Positions 18,570-28,038 of a stretch of DNA of 64,000 bases are shown here, piece after piece. The notes beneath the pieces were generated by a model. The model saw only the letters and a program-made list of their open reading frames with translations. It ran no database searches and had not been told where the DNA came from. The number at the start of each line of letters is the position of its first letter. The stretch's first letter is position 1. The position numbers and the translations under genes were made by a program. The DNA is from Saccharopolyspora kobensis (GTDB lineage Bacteria; Actinomycetota; Actinomycetes; Mycobacteriales; Pseudonocardiaceae): assembly GCF_900108315.1 (NCBI RefSeq), contig NZ_FNVB01000002.1, positions 992,001 through 1,056,000 on the forward strand. The letters run 5' to 3'.

Positions 18570-19459
18570 TGGTCGAAGTGGTTGCCACCGCGCCGCCGAC
18601 CGGCGCCCGGAGCCGGCCGTCCCGGCGGCGGCGTGCCTTCTTCGCCAACCGGCTGGCCGTTCTCGGCGTCGTCGTGCTCGGGCTGTTCGCGCTGATCGCC
18701 GTGCTGGCACCGGTCATCGCGCCGTACGACCCGTACGCGCAGGACCTCGCCGGCCGGTTCCGGCCGCCGAGCGGGGCGCACCCGCTGGGGCAGGACGAGC
18801 TGGGTCGCGACATCCTGTCCCGGCTGCTGCACGGCGCCGGGGTGACGCTGTCCGCCGGACTGCTGGCGGTCGCACTTGCCACCGCCGTCGGGACGGCGAT
18901 CGGACTGCTCGCCGGTTACCGGGGCGGCTGGTGCGACACCGTGCTGATGCGGTTGATGGACGTCCTGCTGGCGTTCCCCAGCGTGCTGCTGGCCATCCTG
19001 ATCGTCTCGACCCTCGGGCCGGGGCTCTGGAACGCCATGCTGGCGGTGGGCATCGTCTCCGTCCCGCAGATCGCCAGGGTCGTCCGGTCGGCAGCGATCG
19101 GGTTGCGGGACAGCGACTACGTGCAGGCGGCGCGGTCCATGGGCGCCGGTAGTGCGCGGATCCTCCTGCGCACCCTGCTGCCCAACTGCACGGGCCCGCT
19201 GATCGTCCAGTCCACGCTCAGCCTCGCCGCGGCCATCCTGGACATCGCCGCGCTGTCCTTCCTCGGCCTCGGCGCGCAGGCGCCGACACCGGAATGGGGT
19301 GCCATGCTCTCCGACGCCTTCCGCGCCGGCTTCCACGTGTTCCTCACCAGCCAGTTCGCCATCGTGTTCCCGGGACTGGCGATCGCCTTCGCGGTGCTGT
19401 GCGTGAACTTCATCGGCGACGGCTTCCGCGACGTCTTCGACCCGAAGGCGGTGCGCTGA
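18569..19459 (+). CDS. Peptide ABC transporter permease (DppC type)
   Basis: A 296-residue permease that pairs with the DppB-type subunit. It has the N-terminal helix and PYDPYAQD periplasmic segment typical of DppC, the GQDELGRDILSRLLHG signature, and an EAA loop (QAARSMGAGSARIL). The ATG starts on the last base of the preceding stop codon, indicating translational coupling. Confidence 0.9.
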   Translation: MVEVVATAPPTGARSRPSRRRRAFFANRLAVLGVVVLGLFALIAVLAPVIAPYDPYAQDLAGRFRPPSGAHPLGQDELGRDILSRLLHGAGVTLSAGLLAVALATAVGTAIGLLAGYRGGWCDTVLMRLMDVLLAFPSVLLAILIVSTLGPGLWNAMLAVGIVSVPQIARVVRSAAIGLRDSDYVQAARSMGAGSARILLRTLLPNCTGPLIVQSTLSLAAAILDIAALSFLGLGAQAPTPEWGAMLSDAFRAGFHVFLTSQFAIVFPGLAIAFAVLCVNFIGDGFRDVFDPKAVR

Positions 19460-19461
19460 CG

Positions 19462-20475
19462 ATGGACCTCCTCGAAGTCGACGACCTGCGGGCGCACTTC
19501 CGCACCACCGAGGGCCTGGTCCGCGCCGTCGACGGGGTCTCCTTCTCCGTCGCCGAGGGCGAGACGCTGGGCATCGTGGGCGAGTCCGGCTCCGGCAAGA
19601 GCGTGACCGCGATGTCGATCATGCGGCTCAACCCGTCACCGCCCTGCCACTACGCCGGGGGCCGGATCCGGTACCGGGGCCGCGACCTGCTCGGCGCCTC
19701 CGAGCGCGAGCTGCGGGCGATCCGGGGCAAGGAGATCTCGATGATCTTCCAGGACCCGACCACCTGCCTCAACCCGGTGCTCACCGTCGGCGACCAGATC
19801 GCCGAGGCGATCCGCAGCCACGAACGGGTTTCGCGCAGGCAGGCGCTGCGCCGCGCCGTGCAGGCGCTGGACGAGGTCGGGATGCCCGGCGCCGCGCAGC
19901 GCGCCCGCGACTACCCGCACCAGCTCTCCGGCGGGATGCGGCAGCGGGCCATGATCGCCGCCGCGCTGGCCGGGCGGCCCAAGATCCTGATCGCGGACGA
20001 GCCGACCACCGCGCTCGACGTCACCATCCAGGCGCAGATCCTGGAACTGCTCGCCGAGCTGAAGGCGGCGCACGGCATGTCCGTCATCATGATCACCCAC
20101 GATCTGGGGGTCGTTTCCCAGATCGCCGACCGGGTGCTGGTGATGTACGGCGGGAAGGCGGTGGAGTCCGGCACCCCGAAGGAGCTCTTCCAGGATCCGC
20201 TGATGCCCTACACCTGGTCCCTGCTGCGCGCGGTGCCCAGGCTCGACGCCGACGACCCACCGGTGCCGATCGGCGGGCAGCCGCCGTCGTTGGCCGACCC
20301 GCCGCCGGGCTGCCGGTTCGCGCCGCGATGCCGGTTCGCCGACGACCGGTGCACCACGACGGAGCAGGCGCTGGACCTCAAGGCGGCGGGCCGGTGGGCC
20401 GCGTGCGTGCACACCGCGGCGGAGTTCCGGGAGCTGGCGGCGGCGCTGGACGAACCGACCGAGGCGGGCCGATGA
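19462..20475 (+). CDS. Peptide ABC transporter ATP-binding protein (DppD type)
   Basis: A 337-residue ATPase with Walker A GESGSGKS, the signature LSGGMRQR, Walker [13 protein letters not shown] and the oligopeptide C-terminal domain with the cysteine motif [10 protein letters not shown]. It starts two bases after the DppC-type gene and overlaps the following ATPase gene by four bases. Confidence 0.92.
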   Translation: MDLLEVDDLRAHFRTTEGLVRAVDGVSFSVAEGETLGIVGESGSGKSVTAMSIMRLNPSPPCHYAGGRIRYRGRDLLGASERELRAIRGKEISMIFQDPTTCLNPVLTVGDQIAEAIRSHERVSRRQALRRAVQALDEVGMPGAAQRARDYPHQLSGGMRQRAMIAAALAGRPKILIADEPTTALDVTIQAQILELLAELKAAHGMSVIMITHDLGVVSQIADRVLVMYGGKAVESGTPKELFQDPLMPYTWSLLRAVPRLDADDPPVPIGGQPPSLADPPPGCRFAPRCRFADDRCTTTEQALDLKAAGRWAACVHTAAEFRELAAALDEPTEAGR

Positions 20476-21482
20476 ACGAATACCTCCTGCAAACCCGGGG
20501 ACTGACCATGCACTTCCCCGCGCGCGGCGGCCTGTTCCGCAGGCGCGGCGGTCTGGTGCGGGCCGTCGACGGCGTGGACATCGGCGTGCGGCGCGGGGAA
20601 ACCCTCGGCCTGGTCGGCGAATCCGGTTGCGGCAAGAGCACTCTCGCCCGGCTGCTGCTGAGGCTGGCGACGCCGACCAGCGGCGAGGTGCTGTTCGAGG
20701 GCGAGGACGTCTTCGCCAAGCGGGGCGCCGAGCTGTCCCGGCTGCGCCGCGACGTCCAGATGGTCTTCCAGAACCCGTCGGCATCGGTGAACCCCCGGCT
20801 CAGCGTCGGCGAGATCATCGCCGAGCCGCTGCGCATCCAGCGGCGGCCGGACGTGCGGCGGCGGGTGGCCGAGCTGATGGAGATGGTCGGGCTGCACCCG
20901 GACCACCGCGACCGCTACCCGCACGAGTTCTCCGGCGGGCAGCGGCAGCGGATGGGCATCGCCCGGGCCATCGCCCTGCGGCCGAAGGTGGTGGTCTGCG
21001 ACGAGCCGGTCTCCGCGCTGGACGTCTCCATCCAGGCGCAGATCCTCGAACTGCTCAAGGACCTCCAGCGAGAGCTCGGCCTCACCTACGTGTTCATCAC
21101 GCACGACCTGTCCGTGGTCAAGCACCTGTGCGACCGGGTGGCGGTGATGTACCTGGGCAAGGTCGTCGAGGTCGCCGAGCGGGCGGACTTCTTCGCCGCC
21201 CCGGTCCACCCGTACACCGCGTCCCTGCTGTCGGCCATCCCGCTGCCCGACCCGGATGCCGAGGCGCGCCGGAAGCGAGTGGTGCTCTCCGGGGACGTGC
21301 CCTCGGCGATGCACCCGCCGGCCGGCTGCGCCTTCCACCCGCGCTGCCCGAAGGCGCAGGTGCGGTGCTCCCAGGACGCTCCCCCGCCGACCGGTGCGGA
21401 GAACCGCGCCGCGTCCTGCTTCTTCCCGCTTCGCCCAGGCGAAGAACTCCGATCGCCCGCAGAGGATGGTGCACGCGCATGA
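20472..21482 (+). CDS. Peptide ABC transporter ATP-binding protein (DppF type)
   Basis: A 336-residue second ATPase: Walker A GESGCGKS, signature FSGGQRQR, Walker [12 protein letters not shown], and the C-terminal CAFHPRCP cysteine motif. Overlaps both neighbours by a few bases (ATGA upstream), completing a full five-component importer. Confidence 0.92.
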   Translation: MNEYLLQTRGLTMHFPARGGLFRRRGGLVRAVDGVDIGVRRGETLGLVGESGCGKSTLARLLLRLATPTSGEVLFEGEDVFAKRGAELSRLRRDVQMVFQNPSASVNPRLSVGEIIAEPLRIQRRPDVRRRVAELMEMVGLHPDHRDRYPHEFSGGQRQRMGIARAIALRPKVVVCDEPVSALDVSIQAQILELLKDLQRELGLTYVFITHDLSVVKHLCDRVAVMYLGKVVEVAERADFFAAPVHPYTASLLSAIPLPDPDAEARRKRVVLSGDVPSAMHPPAGCAFHPRCPKAQVRCSQDAPPPTGAENRAASCFFPLRPGEELRSPAEDGARA

Positions 21483-22819
21483 CGGACATTTCCGGCCTGC
21501 TGACCGAGATCGTCCCGCCGCTGATGCGGGGGTGGGGCGTGCCCGGCGTCGGCGTCGGGGTGCTCACCCCGGAAGGGCACCACCACTTCGGCTTCGGCGT
21601 GACCAATGTGGACCACCCGCTGCCGGTCGACGAGCGCACGCTGTTCCAGATCGGCTCGGTGTCCAAGACCTTCGTGGCCGCGATGCTCGCCGAGCTGGCC
21701 GGTGCCGGGCGGCTGGGATTGGACGACCTGGTCGTCGACCACCTGCCCGGCTCCGGTCTGGACGGGCGGATCACCGTCCGGCACCTGCTCACCCACTCCT
21801 CGGGGCTCTCCGGCGACCACCTGATCCTCAACGGTCCCCGGCTGCTCGCCGACGGCGCGGACGACTCGATCGCCACCGGGGTGGCGCACATCGCCGGACT
21901 GCCGCTGGTCTTCGCCCCCGGCACCGACTACTCGTACAGCAACGCCGGGCTGATCGTGGCGGGGCGCCTGCTCGAAGTGGTCACCGGTCGCCGGTACGCG
22001 GACCTGGTGCGCGACGAGGTGCTGGAGCCGACCGGTATGTCGCACACCTTCACCACGGCCGACGAGGCGATCACCCACCGCGTCGCAGCGCCGCACCGGG
22101 GCGAGGTGCCCGAGGTGGCCCGCGCCGCGGGGTGGCAGCGCGGCTGGCAGCTGCCCGGTTGGGACGTGCCCGGCGGTGGACTGGTGTCCTGCGTGCGCGA
22201 CATGCTCCGCTACGCCGAGCACCACCTCAACGGCAGCGCATCGGCGGAGCTGTTCACGCCGCAGCGCGAGCGCAGCGGACCGGCTGAGCGGATCGGGCTG
22301 GTCTGGCGGTTGGACGACGTCGACGGCGTGCGGCTGGTGCACCACGGCGGGCTGACCATCGGGTACTGCACGCAGCTGTGCCTGGTCCCCGAACGCGGGG
22401 CGGCCTTCGTGCTGCTGACCAACGGCACGTCCGGCGACCGGATCAACCAGGAGGTGCGCACCTCGCTGCTGCGCGAACTGGTCGGCATCGAGCCGGAAGC
22501 CCCGCGCCGACCGGGCCTCGCGCCCACCGGTGGGACCGAGCTGACCGGCGAGTTCGACGCGACCTTCTACCGCATGGAGCTCACCCCGCACCCGGACGGC
22601 GGCGCGCAGGTGCGCATCCGCCGACCGCAACCGCAGCCGGGCCGCTACTACCTGGAACCGCCGTCGATCGAACGCGTCGAGTGGCGCGGCCCGGACGAGC
22701 TGGTGATCACCGAACCGGCGGCCGAGCGCGGCACGCCCATCGACGTCCGCCGCGACAGTGCCGGGGCCATCACCGGCCTCCGCCTCCGCGACCGGCTGGC
22801 ACCCCGGGCGACGGAGTGA
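21479..22819 (+). CDS. Serine hydrolase, beta-lactamase / S12 peptidase family
   Basis: A 446-residue protein of the class C beta-lactamase / D-aminopeptidase family. Active-site motifs are SVSK (SxxK, serine about residue 60), YSN (YxN) and HHGG in the place of KTG. No signal peptide is seen, so it probably acts in the cytoplasm. As the last gene of the peptide-import operon (four-base overlap) it is a good candidate for hydrolysing the imported ligand, for example a D-amino-acid peptide or amide. Confidence 0.85.
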   Translation: MTDISGLLTEIVPPLMRGWGVPGVGVGVLTPEGHHHFGFGVTNVDHPLPVDERTLFQIGSVSKTFVAAMLAELAGAGRLGLDDLVVDHLPGSGLDGRITVRHLLTHSSGLSGDHLILNGPRLLADGADDSIATGVAHIAGLPLVFAPGTDYSYSNAGLIVAGRLLEVVTGRRYADLVRDEVLEPTGMSHTFTTADEAITHRVAAPHRGEVPEVARAAGWQRGWQLPGWDVPGGGLVSCVRDMLRYAEHHLNGSASAELFTPQRERSGPAERIGLVWRLDDVDGVRLVHHGGLTIGYCTQLCLVPERGAAFVLLTNGTSGDRINQEVRTSLLRELVGIEPEAPRRPGLAPTGGTELTGEFDATFYRMELTPHPDGGAQVRIRRPQPQPGRYYLEPPSIERVEWRGPDELVITEPAAERGTPIDVRRDSAGAITGLRLRDRLAPRATE

Positions 22820-22916
22820 TGGCCGGCCGGAGCCGGGAGATCGCCCGGACCGCGTTCTGCTGACGTGGCAGCCGCTTCGCACGGGCGGTGCCGACGGATC
22901 CCGAGGTCATCTCCGT

Positions 22917-23936
22917 TCAACGGGTGCGCAACAAGCGCCGGGCACCGAGGGCTCCGCAGGCGGCGAGCACTCCCACTGCCACGGCGCCGTGGTGCTGCGA
23001 CGACCACAGCTGGATGCTGCGCGACCTGGAGACGTCGTCGAAAACTCCGTGAGCTCCGTAGTCGTGGCCGTTCGAATCGGCCGGTTCCCACAGGTTGTCG
23101 GCACGGTGCGGGTCGTGGACACCGGAGTTCTGCTGGGCCTCGTACCCCTTCCGCGCCAGGTAGCGGTCGAGCAGCCCCGGTGCTGCCGCGTTGGCCAGCA
23201 AGGTCTTCACCGTGCTGCCGCCCACCCAGTACTCGCGCCGGTGCGGGTGGTCTCCGGCGTGCACGACGGCCCGGGCCGCCACCTCGGGCTGGAATATCGG
23301 CGGGACCGGCTGCGGGTGGTCGCCCAGCCGCGAACGCACCCATGAGAACTGCGGCGTGTTCACTGCGGGCAACTGCACCATCGTCGTGCGCACACGGCTG
23401 CGGTCGTGCAGCAGCTCGACGCGGAGCGCCTCGTTGAAGCCCTGGATGGCGTGCTTGGCGCCGCTGTAGGCCGATTGGAGCGGAATTCCGCGGTAGGCCA
23501 GGGCCGACCCGACCTGCACGATCGTTCCCCGGTCGCGCGGGCGCATGTGCCGCAGCGCGGCCATCGTGCCGTGCACGCAGCCGAGGTAGGTGACTTCGGT
23601 GACGCGCCGGAACTCCTCGGGGCTGATCTCGTGGAACGGGGCGAACACCGACGTGAAGGCGTCGTTGACCCAGACGTCGACGGGGCCGAGCGCGTCTTCC
23701 ACCTGCTGCGCGGCGGCGAAGACCTCCTCGGAGCCGGCGGCATCGACCGGGATGGTCAGCGGCGTGCCGCCGGATCGGCGCACGTCCTCAGCAGCACCGT
23801 CCAGGCCGCGGCGACCGCGGGCCAGCAGCGCGACCCGGCACCCGCGCCTACCGTATTCGCGCGCCACCGCGCGCCCGATGCCTGCGCTCGCACCCGTCAC
23901 CACGACGACGCGCGGCTTCCGCCCGGTCCGCACCAT
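22917..23936 (-). CDS. Short-chain dehydrogenase with C-terminal membrane helix
   Basis: A 339-residue classical-type SDR: TGASAGIG cofactor motif near the N-terminus, catalytic S (VGSAL), and YSGAK (YxxxK). The usual NNAG is replaced by VNDAF. Beyond the normal 250 residues it has an extra tail ending in a probable membrane helix (about 313-333), so it may be membrane bound. Substrate unknown. This is the first gene of the stress-type region. Confidence 0.8.
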   Translation of the reverse strand: MVRTGRKPRVVVVTGASAGIGRAVAREYGRRGCRVALLARGRRGLDGAAEDVRRSGGTPLTIPVDAAGSEEVFAAAQQVEDALGPVDVWVNDAFTSVFAPFHEISPEEFRRVTEVTYLGCVHGTMAALRHMRPRDRGTIVQVGSALAYRGIPLQSAYSGAKHAIQGFNEALRVELLHDRSRVRTTMVQLPAVNTPQFSWVRSRLGDHPQPVPPIFQPEVAARAVVHAGDHPHRREYWVGGSTVKTLLANAAAPGLLDRYLARKGYEAQQNSGVHDPHRADNLWEPADSNGHDYGAHGVFDDVSRSRSIQLWSSQHHGAVAVGVLAACGALGARRLLRTR

Positions 23937-24047
23937 CCGCCCCCTCCGGTTTCGTCGACCACCCGACTTCCCCGCGGGGCACTATCCGTAAACGGCATCG
24001 CCAGTGCAGGCGCCCGCAGCAGCGGCACTGGCCCCGCGCCGCGTTGG

Positions 24048-24365
24048 TCACTGCTGCCGCTTGTCGGCCTCCGCGTGGTCGGCGAGCTGAACCAGTGCTT
24101 CGGCGAGCTCGGTCAGCTGGTCGGGTTCGGCGAGTTGGCGTGCCTGTTCGAGGGGTAGGTCTTCCATGGCCTGACAGCGGATGCTGACCCGGTCCTCACC
24201 GGGCTCGCCCTCGACGTCGGTGCGGGTCAGCCGCAGGACGATGCCGCCGATGCTGACCCGCGGCCCCACGTGGATCACCCAATCCGATCCCGTGTGGGCG
24301 AACAGCCGTTCCTCCAGGTCGGTGTCCTGGCACCAGTGCGGGTGTTCGATCTTGCGCGCGCCCAT
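24048..24365 (-). CDS. Small conserved actinobacterial protein
   Basis: A 105-residue protein opening with HPHWCQDTD and carrying two beta-rich segments. It resembles the HPxWC-type DUF6907 proteins of actinobacteria, though this assignment is uncertain. The ATG at 24365 follows GGAAAGTGA. Function unknown. Confidence 0.6.
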   Translation of the reverse strand: MGARKIEHPHWCQDTDLEERLFAHTGSDWVIHVGPRVSIGGIVLRLTRTDVEGEPGEDRVSIRCQAMEDLPLEQARQLAEPDQLTELAEALVQLADHAEADKRQQ

Positions 24366-24492
24366 CGTGATCACTTTCCGGCGGTGGCGGACGTGACAAC
24401 TGAAGTATGCGCCCCCGGCCGCCCCGGGCACGGAGCAGAAAGGGCTGGCTCTCCACCGCGGGCCGAGCGGGTGAGCCGCAACGGCCGGAACG

Positions 24493-24813
24493 TCAAGGCG
24501 ATGCGTCGGCCAGGACGGCGACCGGCATGATGATGCTCAGCAGGGCTAGAACTCCGGCCGCGATCACGAGCCCGGAGTGCAACGACAGCAGGGCACCGCC
24601 GAAGCCGACCACGAACAGCAACGCCGTCAGCGTTGGGCGCGACCGCGGCGCACGCCGCCGGTCGCCGCTGAACTTCCGGAACTTCTGGTCGAGCTCGGGA
24701 GATTCGCGCTGCAGGTGGCTACTCCACTTCCTGCAACTCCCTGCGCTCTCGTCGGCGCACCGCAGAACCTCCCGCAGCACAAGGGCGTCCCTCCCGTCGA
24801 GGTCCGCACCCAC
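24493..24813 (-). CDS. DUF3040-like small membrane protein
   Basis: A 106-residue protein: an N-terminal amphipathic segment with the SPELDQKFRKF motif, typical of DUF3040 proteins (where LxxDDPxFA is usual), then two membrane helices (about 60-80 and 82-102). The start is not certain; GTG 24813 gives a family-like length, and the frame is open far upstream without similarity. Confidence 0.6.
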   Translation of the reverse strand: MGADLDGRDALVLREVLRCADESAGSCRKWSSHLQRESPELDQKFRKFSGDRRRAPRSRPTLTALLFVVGFGGALLSLHSGLVIAAGVLALLSIIMPVAVLADASP

Positions 24814-24863
24814 GGGTGTTCCCGGAGCGAACGGGGGCAAACGCCCGGGCCGGGTGCCGCTGG

Positions 24864-25304
24864 TCAGGACTTCCACTCGTCGCGGGCGTAGCGCCGCAGG
24901 TTGGCGACGAACGAGTTCAGCTCGCCCGTGCCGAGCCGCACGACGTCCGAGAAGATCTCGTCGGCCGCGTCCGCCTCCTGGTTCCGCACTGCCAGCCCGA
25001 AGCGGTAGATGTTGAGCAGCGACCTGAGCTCCGGTCGCCATTCAGCCGGGTCCGCGTCCCACAGGCTGATCGGCGCCGTTCCCTCGTAGTGGCCGAGCAG
25101 GGCGAAGTACGCGCACATCTCGAACACCCCTGCGAGACCGTACTTGACCCGCACGGTAGCGACGACGCGTTGCGTGTTCGCGTCGTCGGCCGTCAGGGCC
25201 TCGGCCGCGCAGGACCGCACCCGCTCCTGGCAGTCCGGGCTCAGGTACTCCCGCACCGGGCCAACGTAAACCCGCTGCCACCCACCCGGCTGGGCGCGAA
25301 CCAC
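24864..25304 (-). CDS. Hypothetical protein
   Basis: A 146-residue soluble, mostly helical protein of no recognised family. The codon use and acidic composition are those of a real actinobacterial gene. GTG 25304 opens the frame but has no good ribosome site; a later GTG at the VREYL position is possible. Confidence 0.5.
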   Translation of the reverse strand: MVRAQPGGWQRVYVGPVREYLSPDCQERVRSCAAEALTADDANTQRVVATVRVKYGLAGVFEMCAYFALLGHYEGTAPISLWDADPAEWRPELRSLLNIYRFGLAVRNQEADAADEIFSDVVRLGTGELNSFVANLRRYARDEWKS

Positions 25305-25371
25305 CGACCAGGTGATGCGCGCGCTGCTCAGCCGCGCCTCGTTCCGGTGCGTTCGCTCGGATAACGCCTGG

Positions 25372-25863
25372 TCAGCCGTGGTAGGGCTCGATCTTGACCA
25401 CCTTCACGCGCATGGTCCCCCCACCGGGGAGACCGTACTCCCGGACGTCGCCCTCCCGGGCTCCGAGCAGCGAGTGCCCCAGCGGCGACTCGGGCGAGTA
25501 GACCTCCAGGTCTCCATGCGCTCCCGCAGCTCGCGTCGCGAGGAGGAACGTCTCCTCGTCCCCGTCCTGGTAAGCGACCGTGAGGAGCATCCCGGGCTCG
25601 ACCGATCCACCGGACGACGGGTGTTCCTCGATCTTCGGGTTCTGCAGCAGCTGTTGCAGCTGGCGGATCCGCGCCTCTTCGTCGGCCTGCTCCTCCCGGA
25701 CCGCCCGGTACGCGTCGTTCTCCCGGAGATCGCCCTCCTGACGGCGTTCGTTGATCTCGGCGGCGAGCACCGGCCGGTGCGCCAGCAGCTCCGCCAGCTC
25801 GCGGCGGAGCGTGTCGTAGGCGTCCTGCGTCAACCAGACCGCTTGCGGCTCGTCCACGCCCAT
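25372..25863 (-). CDS. greA: GreA/GreB-family transcription elongation factor
   Basis: A 163-residue protein with the N-terminal coiled coil and C-terminal FKBP-like domain of GreA. The tip of the coiled coil keeps the catalytic acidic residues (GDLRENDAY), so it can probably stimulate RNA cleavage by stalled RNA polymerase. It lies among stress-type genes rather than in the usual housekeeping context, so it may be an additional paralogue. Confidence 0.85.
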   Translation of the reverse strand: MGVDEPQAVWLTQDAYDTLRRELAELLAHRPVLAAEINERRQEGDLRENDAYRAVREEQADEEARIRQLQQLLQNPKIEEHPSSGGSVEPGMLLTVAYQDGDEETFLLATRAAGAHGDLEVYSPESPLGHSLLGAREGDVREYGLPGGGTMRVKVVKIEPYHG

Positions 25864-25960
25864 TGCTCCTCACCGACCACTCGCGCCACGACCGGATCGA
25901 GTACCGGCCGCCGGGAACCCGTCCCCCTCCCGGGCCGGGCCCGCCCTCGTCGTTGCCGGA

Positions 25961-26272
25961 TCAGCCCCCTCGCTGCCTCACCTTGAAGAAGTTGCTCGGA
26001 CTGCCGCTCTTCAAGTGCTCCTGGTACACGAACTCCAGGCCTCGCTCGTCGAAGGTGTTGAACCACTCGTCCCACGACACGTGCTTCAGCTTCTCACCGC
26101 CGTAGTCGGGGAAGTCGATCTCCAGGACGCCGAGGTGGTCACCGTGCTCGGTTCCCGGAGCGGTGGCGGGCGTGCCACCTCGCTCCTCCGCCCAGCGGCG
26201 GATCACGGAATGATCCTGCGTGGTCAGCGATTGACCGGCGTGCTCTTCCTGATCGTCGTTCTGCGCTGCCAT
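25961..26272 (-). CDS. Small conserved actinobacterial stress-type protein
   Basis: A 103-residue soluble protein with the pattern IRRWAEERGGTPATAPGTE and WDEWFNTFDE seen in many actinobacterial hypothetical proteins, some of them mis-named branching enzymes. No catalytic motif is visible. ATG 26272 follows GGGAGG, which decides the start against the longer frame. Confidence 0.7.
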   Translation of the reverse strand: MAAQNDDQEEHAGQSLTTQDHSVIRRWAEERGGTPATAPGTEHGDHLGVLEIDFPDYGGEKLKHVSWDEWFNTFDERGLEFVYQEHLKSGSPSNFFKVRQRGG

Positions 26273-26460
26273 GTCGCACCTCCCAACACATCCGCTGGCC
26301 GGCACCGAGCGGGAAACCCTCTCCAGGAGCGGCGACCCACTCCTCCTCGACGTGCTCGCGGATGCCCTTCTCCGAGCTGCCGTCACTCTCCTGCCTTCCC
26401 CCGAACCGACGGTCTAAACGCCTTGAAGAGCGGTTGCAGAACAGCTTGCGGCGCGGAGCG

Positions 26461-26508
26461 TGGGCCTGGGCCTGGGCCTGGGCCTGGGCCTGGGCCTGGG
26501 CCTGGGCC
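26461..26508 (+). repeat. (TGGGCC)8 tandem repeat
   Basis: Eight perfect copies of TGGGCC in a 316-base intergenic stretch, 80 bases before the start of the next gene. The plus strand carries eight GGG runs separated by three bases, an ideal G-quadruplex pattern, and each unit also contains the palindrome GGCC. The rest of this gap (26273-26588) holds no recognised gene. Confidence 0.9.
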
Positions 26509-26588
26509 ACCCTCCCGGTCGGCGGAACTCCTCCGGCAGTTGCCCCGGTTTCGCGTGTTCCACGCCGTTCCGCCGGGAAACCGGAGGT

Positions 26589-27074
26589 ATGAGGAGAGAT
26601 GCACTCCGCGGGGCGCTCGCCGGAGCAGCGGGGACCACCGCGCTCAACGCAACGACCTACTTGGACATGGCCCTGCGGGGCCGTCCTGCCAGCCGGACTC
26701 CCGAGCAGACCGTGCAGAAGATGGAGGAATGGCTGGGAAAACCGGTGTCTTCGGACGGGACGACCGCCGCGAACCGGCGCAGCGGGATCGGCGCCCTCCT
26801 CGGCATCGCGGCCGGGCTCAGCTCAGGCGCCCTCTACGGACTCGTGCGCTCGCGCTGGGAAGACCCACCCGTCACCGCGCTGGCGATCGGTGCCGGTGTG
26901 ACCGCCAATCTCGTCGGGACGGCGCCCATGGTCGCGATGCGCGTCACCGACCCGCGCGAGTGGCCGGCCAGCTCCTGGCTGATGGACCTGATCCCCCACC
27001 TCGTCTTCGGGTTCGCAACCGCGGCGACCTTCGAACGGATGCGATCCCGCCCTCGATCCCGCTCGAGCCGCTGA
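26589..27074 (+). CDS. Small membrane-associated protein, paralogue of the 30797 gene
   Basis: A 161-residue protein with glycine/alanine-rich hydrophobic segments (about 5-22, 57-77, 93-115 and 135-150). The N-terminal pattern GALAGAAGTTALNAT...LRGRPxS is repeated in the gene at 30797 (GLVAGAVGVVAMTVS...LTGRPNS), so the two are paralogues. They resemble DUF1440/YagU-like membrane proteins. The ATG is directly preceded by GGAGGT, closer than usual. The TGGGCC repeat lies upstream. Confidence 0.6.
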   Translation: MRRDALRGALAGAAGTTALNATTYLDMALRGRPASRTPEQTVQKMEEWLGKPVSSDGTTAANRRSGIGALLGIAAGLSSGALYGLVRSRWEDPPVTALAIGAGVTANLVGTAPMVAMRVTDPREWPASSWLMDLIPHLVFGFATAATFERMRSRPRSRSSR

Positions 27075-27339
27075 CGGCATGACACCGCCCGGAAGCCCTA
27101 GCAGCCGCGCAGCGACCAGAGCAGCCGATGGTCTGGCCCTGTGACGCCGCAGAGCGGTCAGTCACCGAGATCTCGCCCTAGCAGAGTGCGTCGCCGAGCG
27201 CGAGCGCGCAGAGCCATCCCCCGACGGCGGACGGCTCAGTTCCGCTCGCCTTCGCAGTCAACGGCGACACGTGCGGAATGGCGATCTCGACTGCCGTGCG
27301 GGAGCCTTCATCGGACGGCGAATTCCCTTGGATGAATTG

Positions 27340-28038
27340 ATGTTCAACCACACCAAGCGACTTCAGTTCGAAGCCAGGCCGGAGAACCCCGATCCGGTCT
27401 ACGCGCACAAGCTCCAGGAGTTGATCGGAGGCGCTTGGGGCGAGATGACCGTGACCATGCAGTACTTGTTCCAAGGCTGGAACTGCCGCATCGAGGGCAA
27501 GTACAAGGACATGATCATGGACATCGCAACCGAGGAGATCGGGCACGTCGAGATGCTCGCGACCATGGTCGCCCGCCTCCTGGAGGGAGCGCCGTCCGAC
27601 AAGACGGCGCAAGCCGCGGAGAACGATCCGGTGCTCGGCGCGATCATCGGTGGCATGGATCCGCAGCAGGCCGTCGTCGCCGGTGGGGCCGCTCTTCCCG
27701 CCGACGCCAACGGCTACCCGTGGAACGGCCGCTACATCATCGCCAGCGGCAACCTGCTCGCGGACTTCCGGGCCAACGTCACCGCCGAGTCGCAGGGAAG
27801 GCTGCAGACCGCTCGGCTGTACCACATGACCGACGATCCGGGTGTCAAGAGCATGCTCAAGTTCAACCTGGCCCGCGTGGGACGAAGAAACGATGCTGCA
27901 GAAGGCGAAGCGAACCGTCACCGGGCGGTGAACCGCCACCTCCCTAGGACCCGCTGTCGGCAGCCGACCCGTGGGAACTGCGCCCGGGTGTGGTCCCCCG
28001 CTGGAACAACGCGAACATCCACAGCAACGACGGGATGA
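27340..28038 (+). pseudogene. Manganese catalase, C-terminally truncated
   Basis: From ATG 27340 the product matches manganese catalase closely: MFNHTKRLQFE, WGEMTVTMQYLFQGWNC and TEEIGHVEM, then DFRANVTAESQGRL. These carry the first glutamate and histidine metal ligands. The similarity stops abruptly at LAR near 27876, exactly where the family continues with a D...HQ segment that supplies the last histidine ligand. What follows in frame is unrelated, runs over the end of cydB and stops at 28038. The +1 frame gives a charged stretch ending at a TGA near 27932. Normal length is about 290-300 residues; here only about 180 are conserved, so the gene is probably inactive. Confidence 0.7.

Noticed and set aside
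15774..18710. 978-residue minus-strand frame across the peptide transporter genes
   Set aside because: A GC-rich antisense shadow of the binding-protein and permease genes, full of Arg/His/Gln, with no domain.
22905..22925. CCGTTCAACGG dyad at the end of the SDR gene, similar in sound to the cluster operator
   Set aside because: Arms and spacing differ from TCCCG-N5-CGGGA, and it lies at the 3' end of a leftward gene, away from any steroid promoter.
26383..26647. Frames encoding long Gly-Pro or Trp-Ala repeats
   Set aside because: They are translations of the TGGGCC repeat in other frames; none has a supported start.
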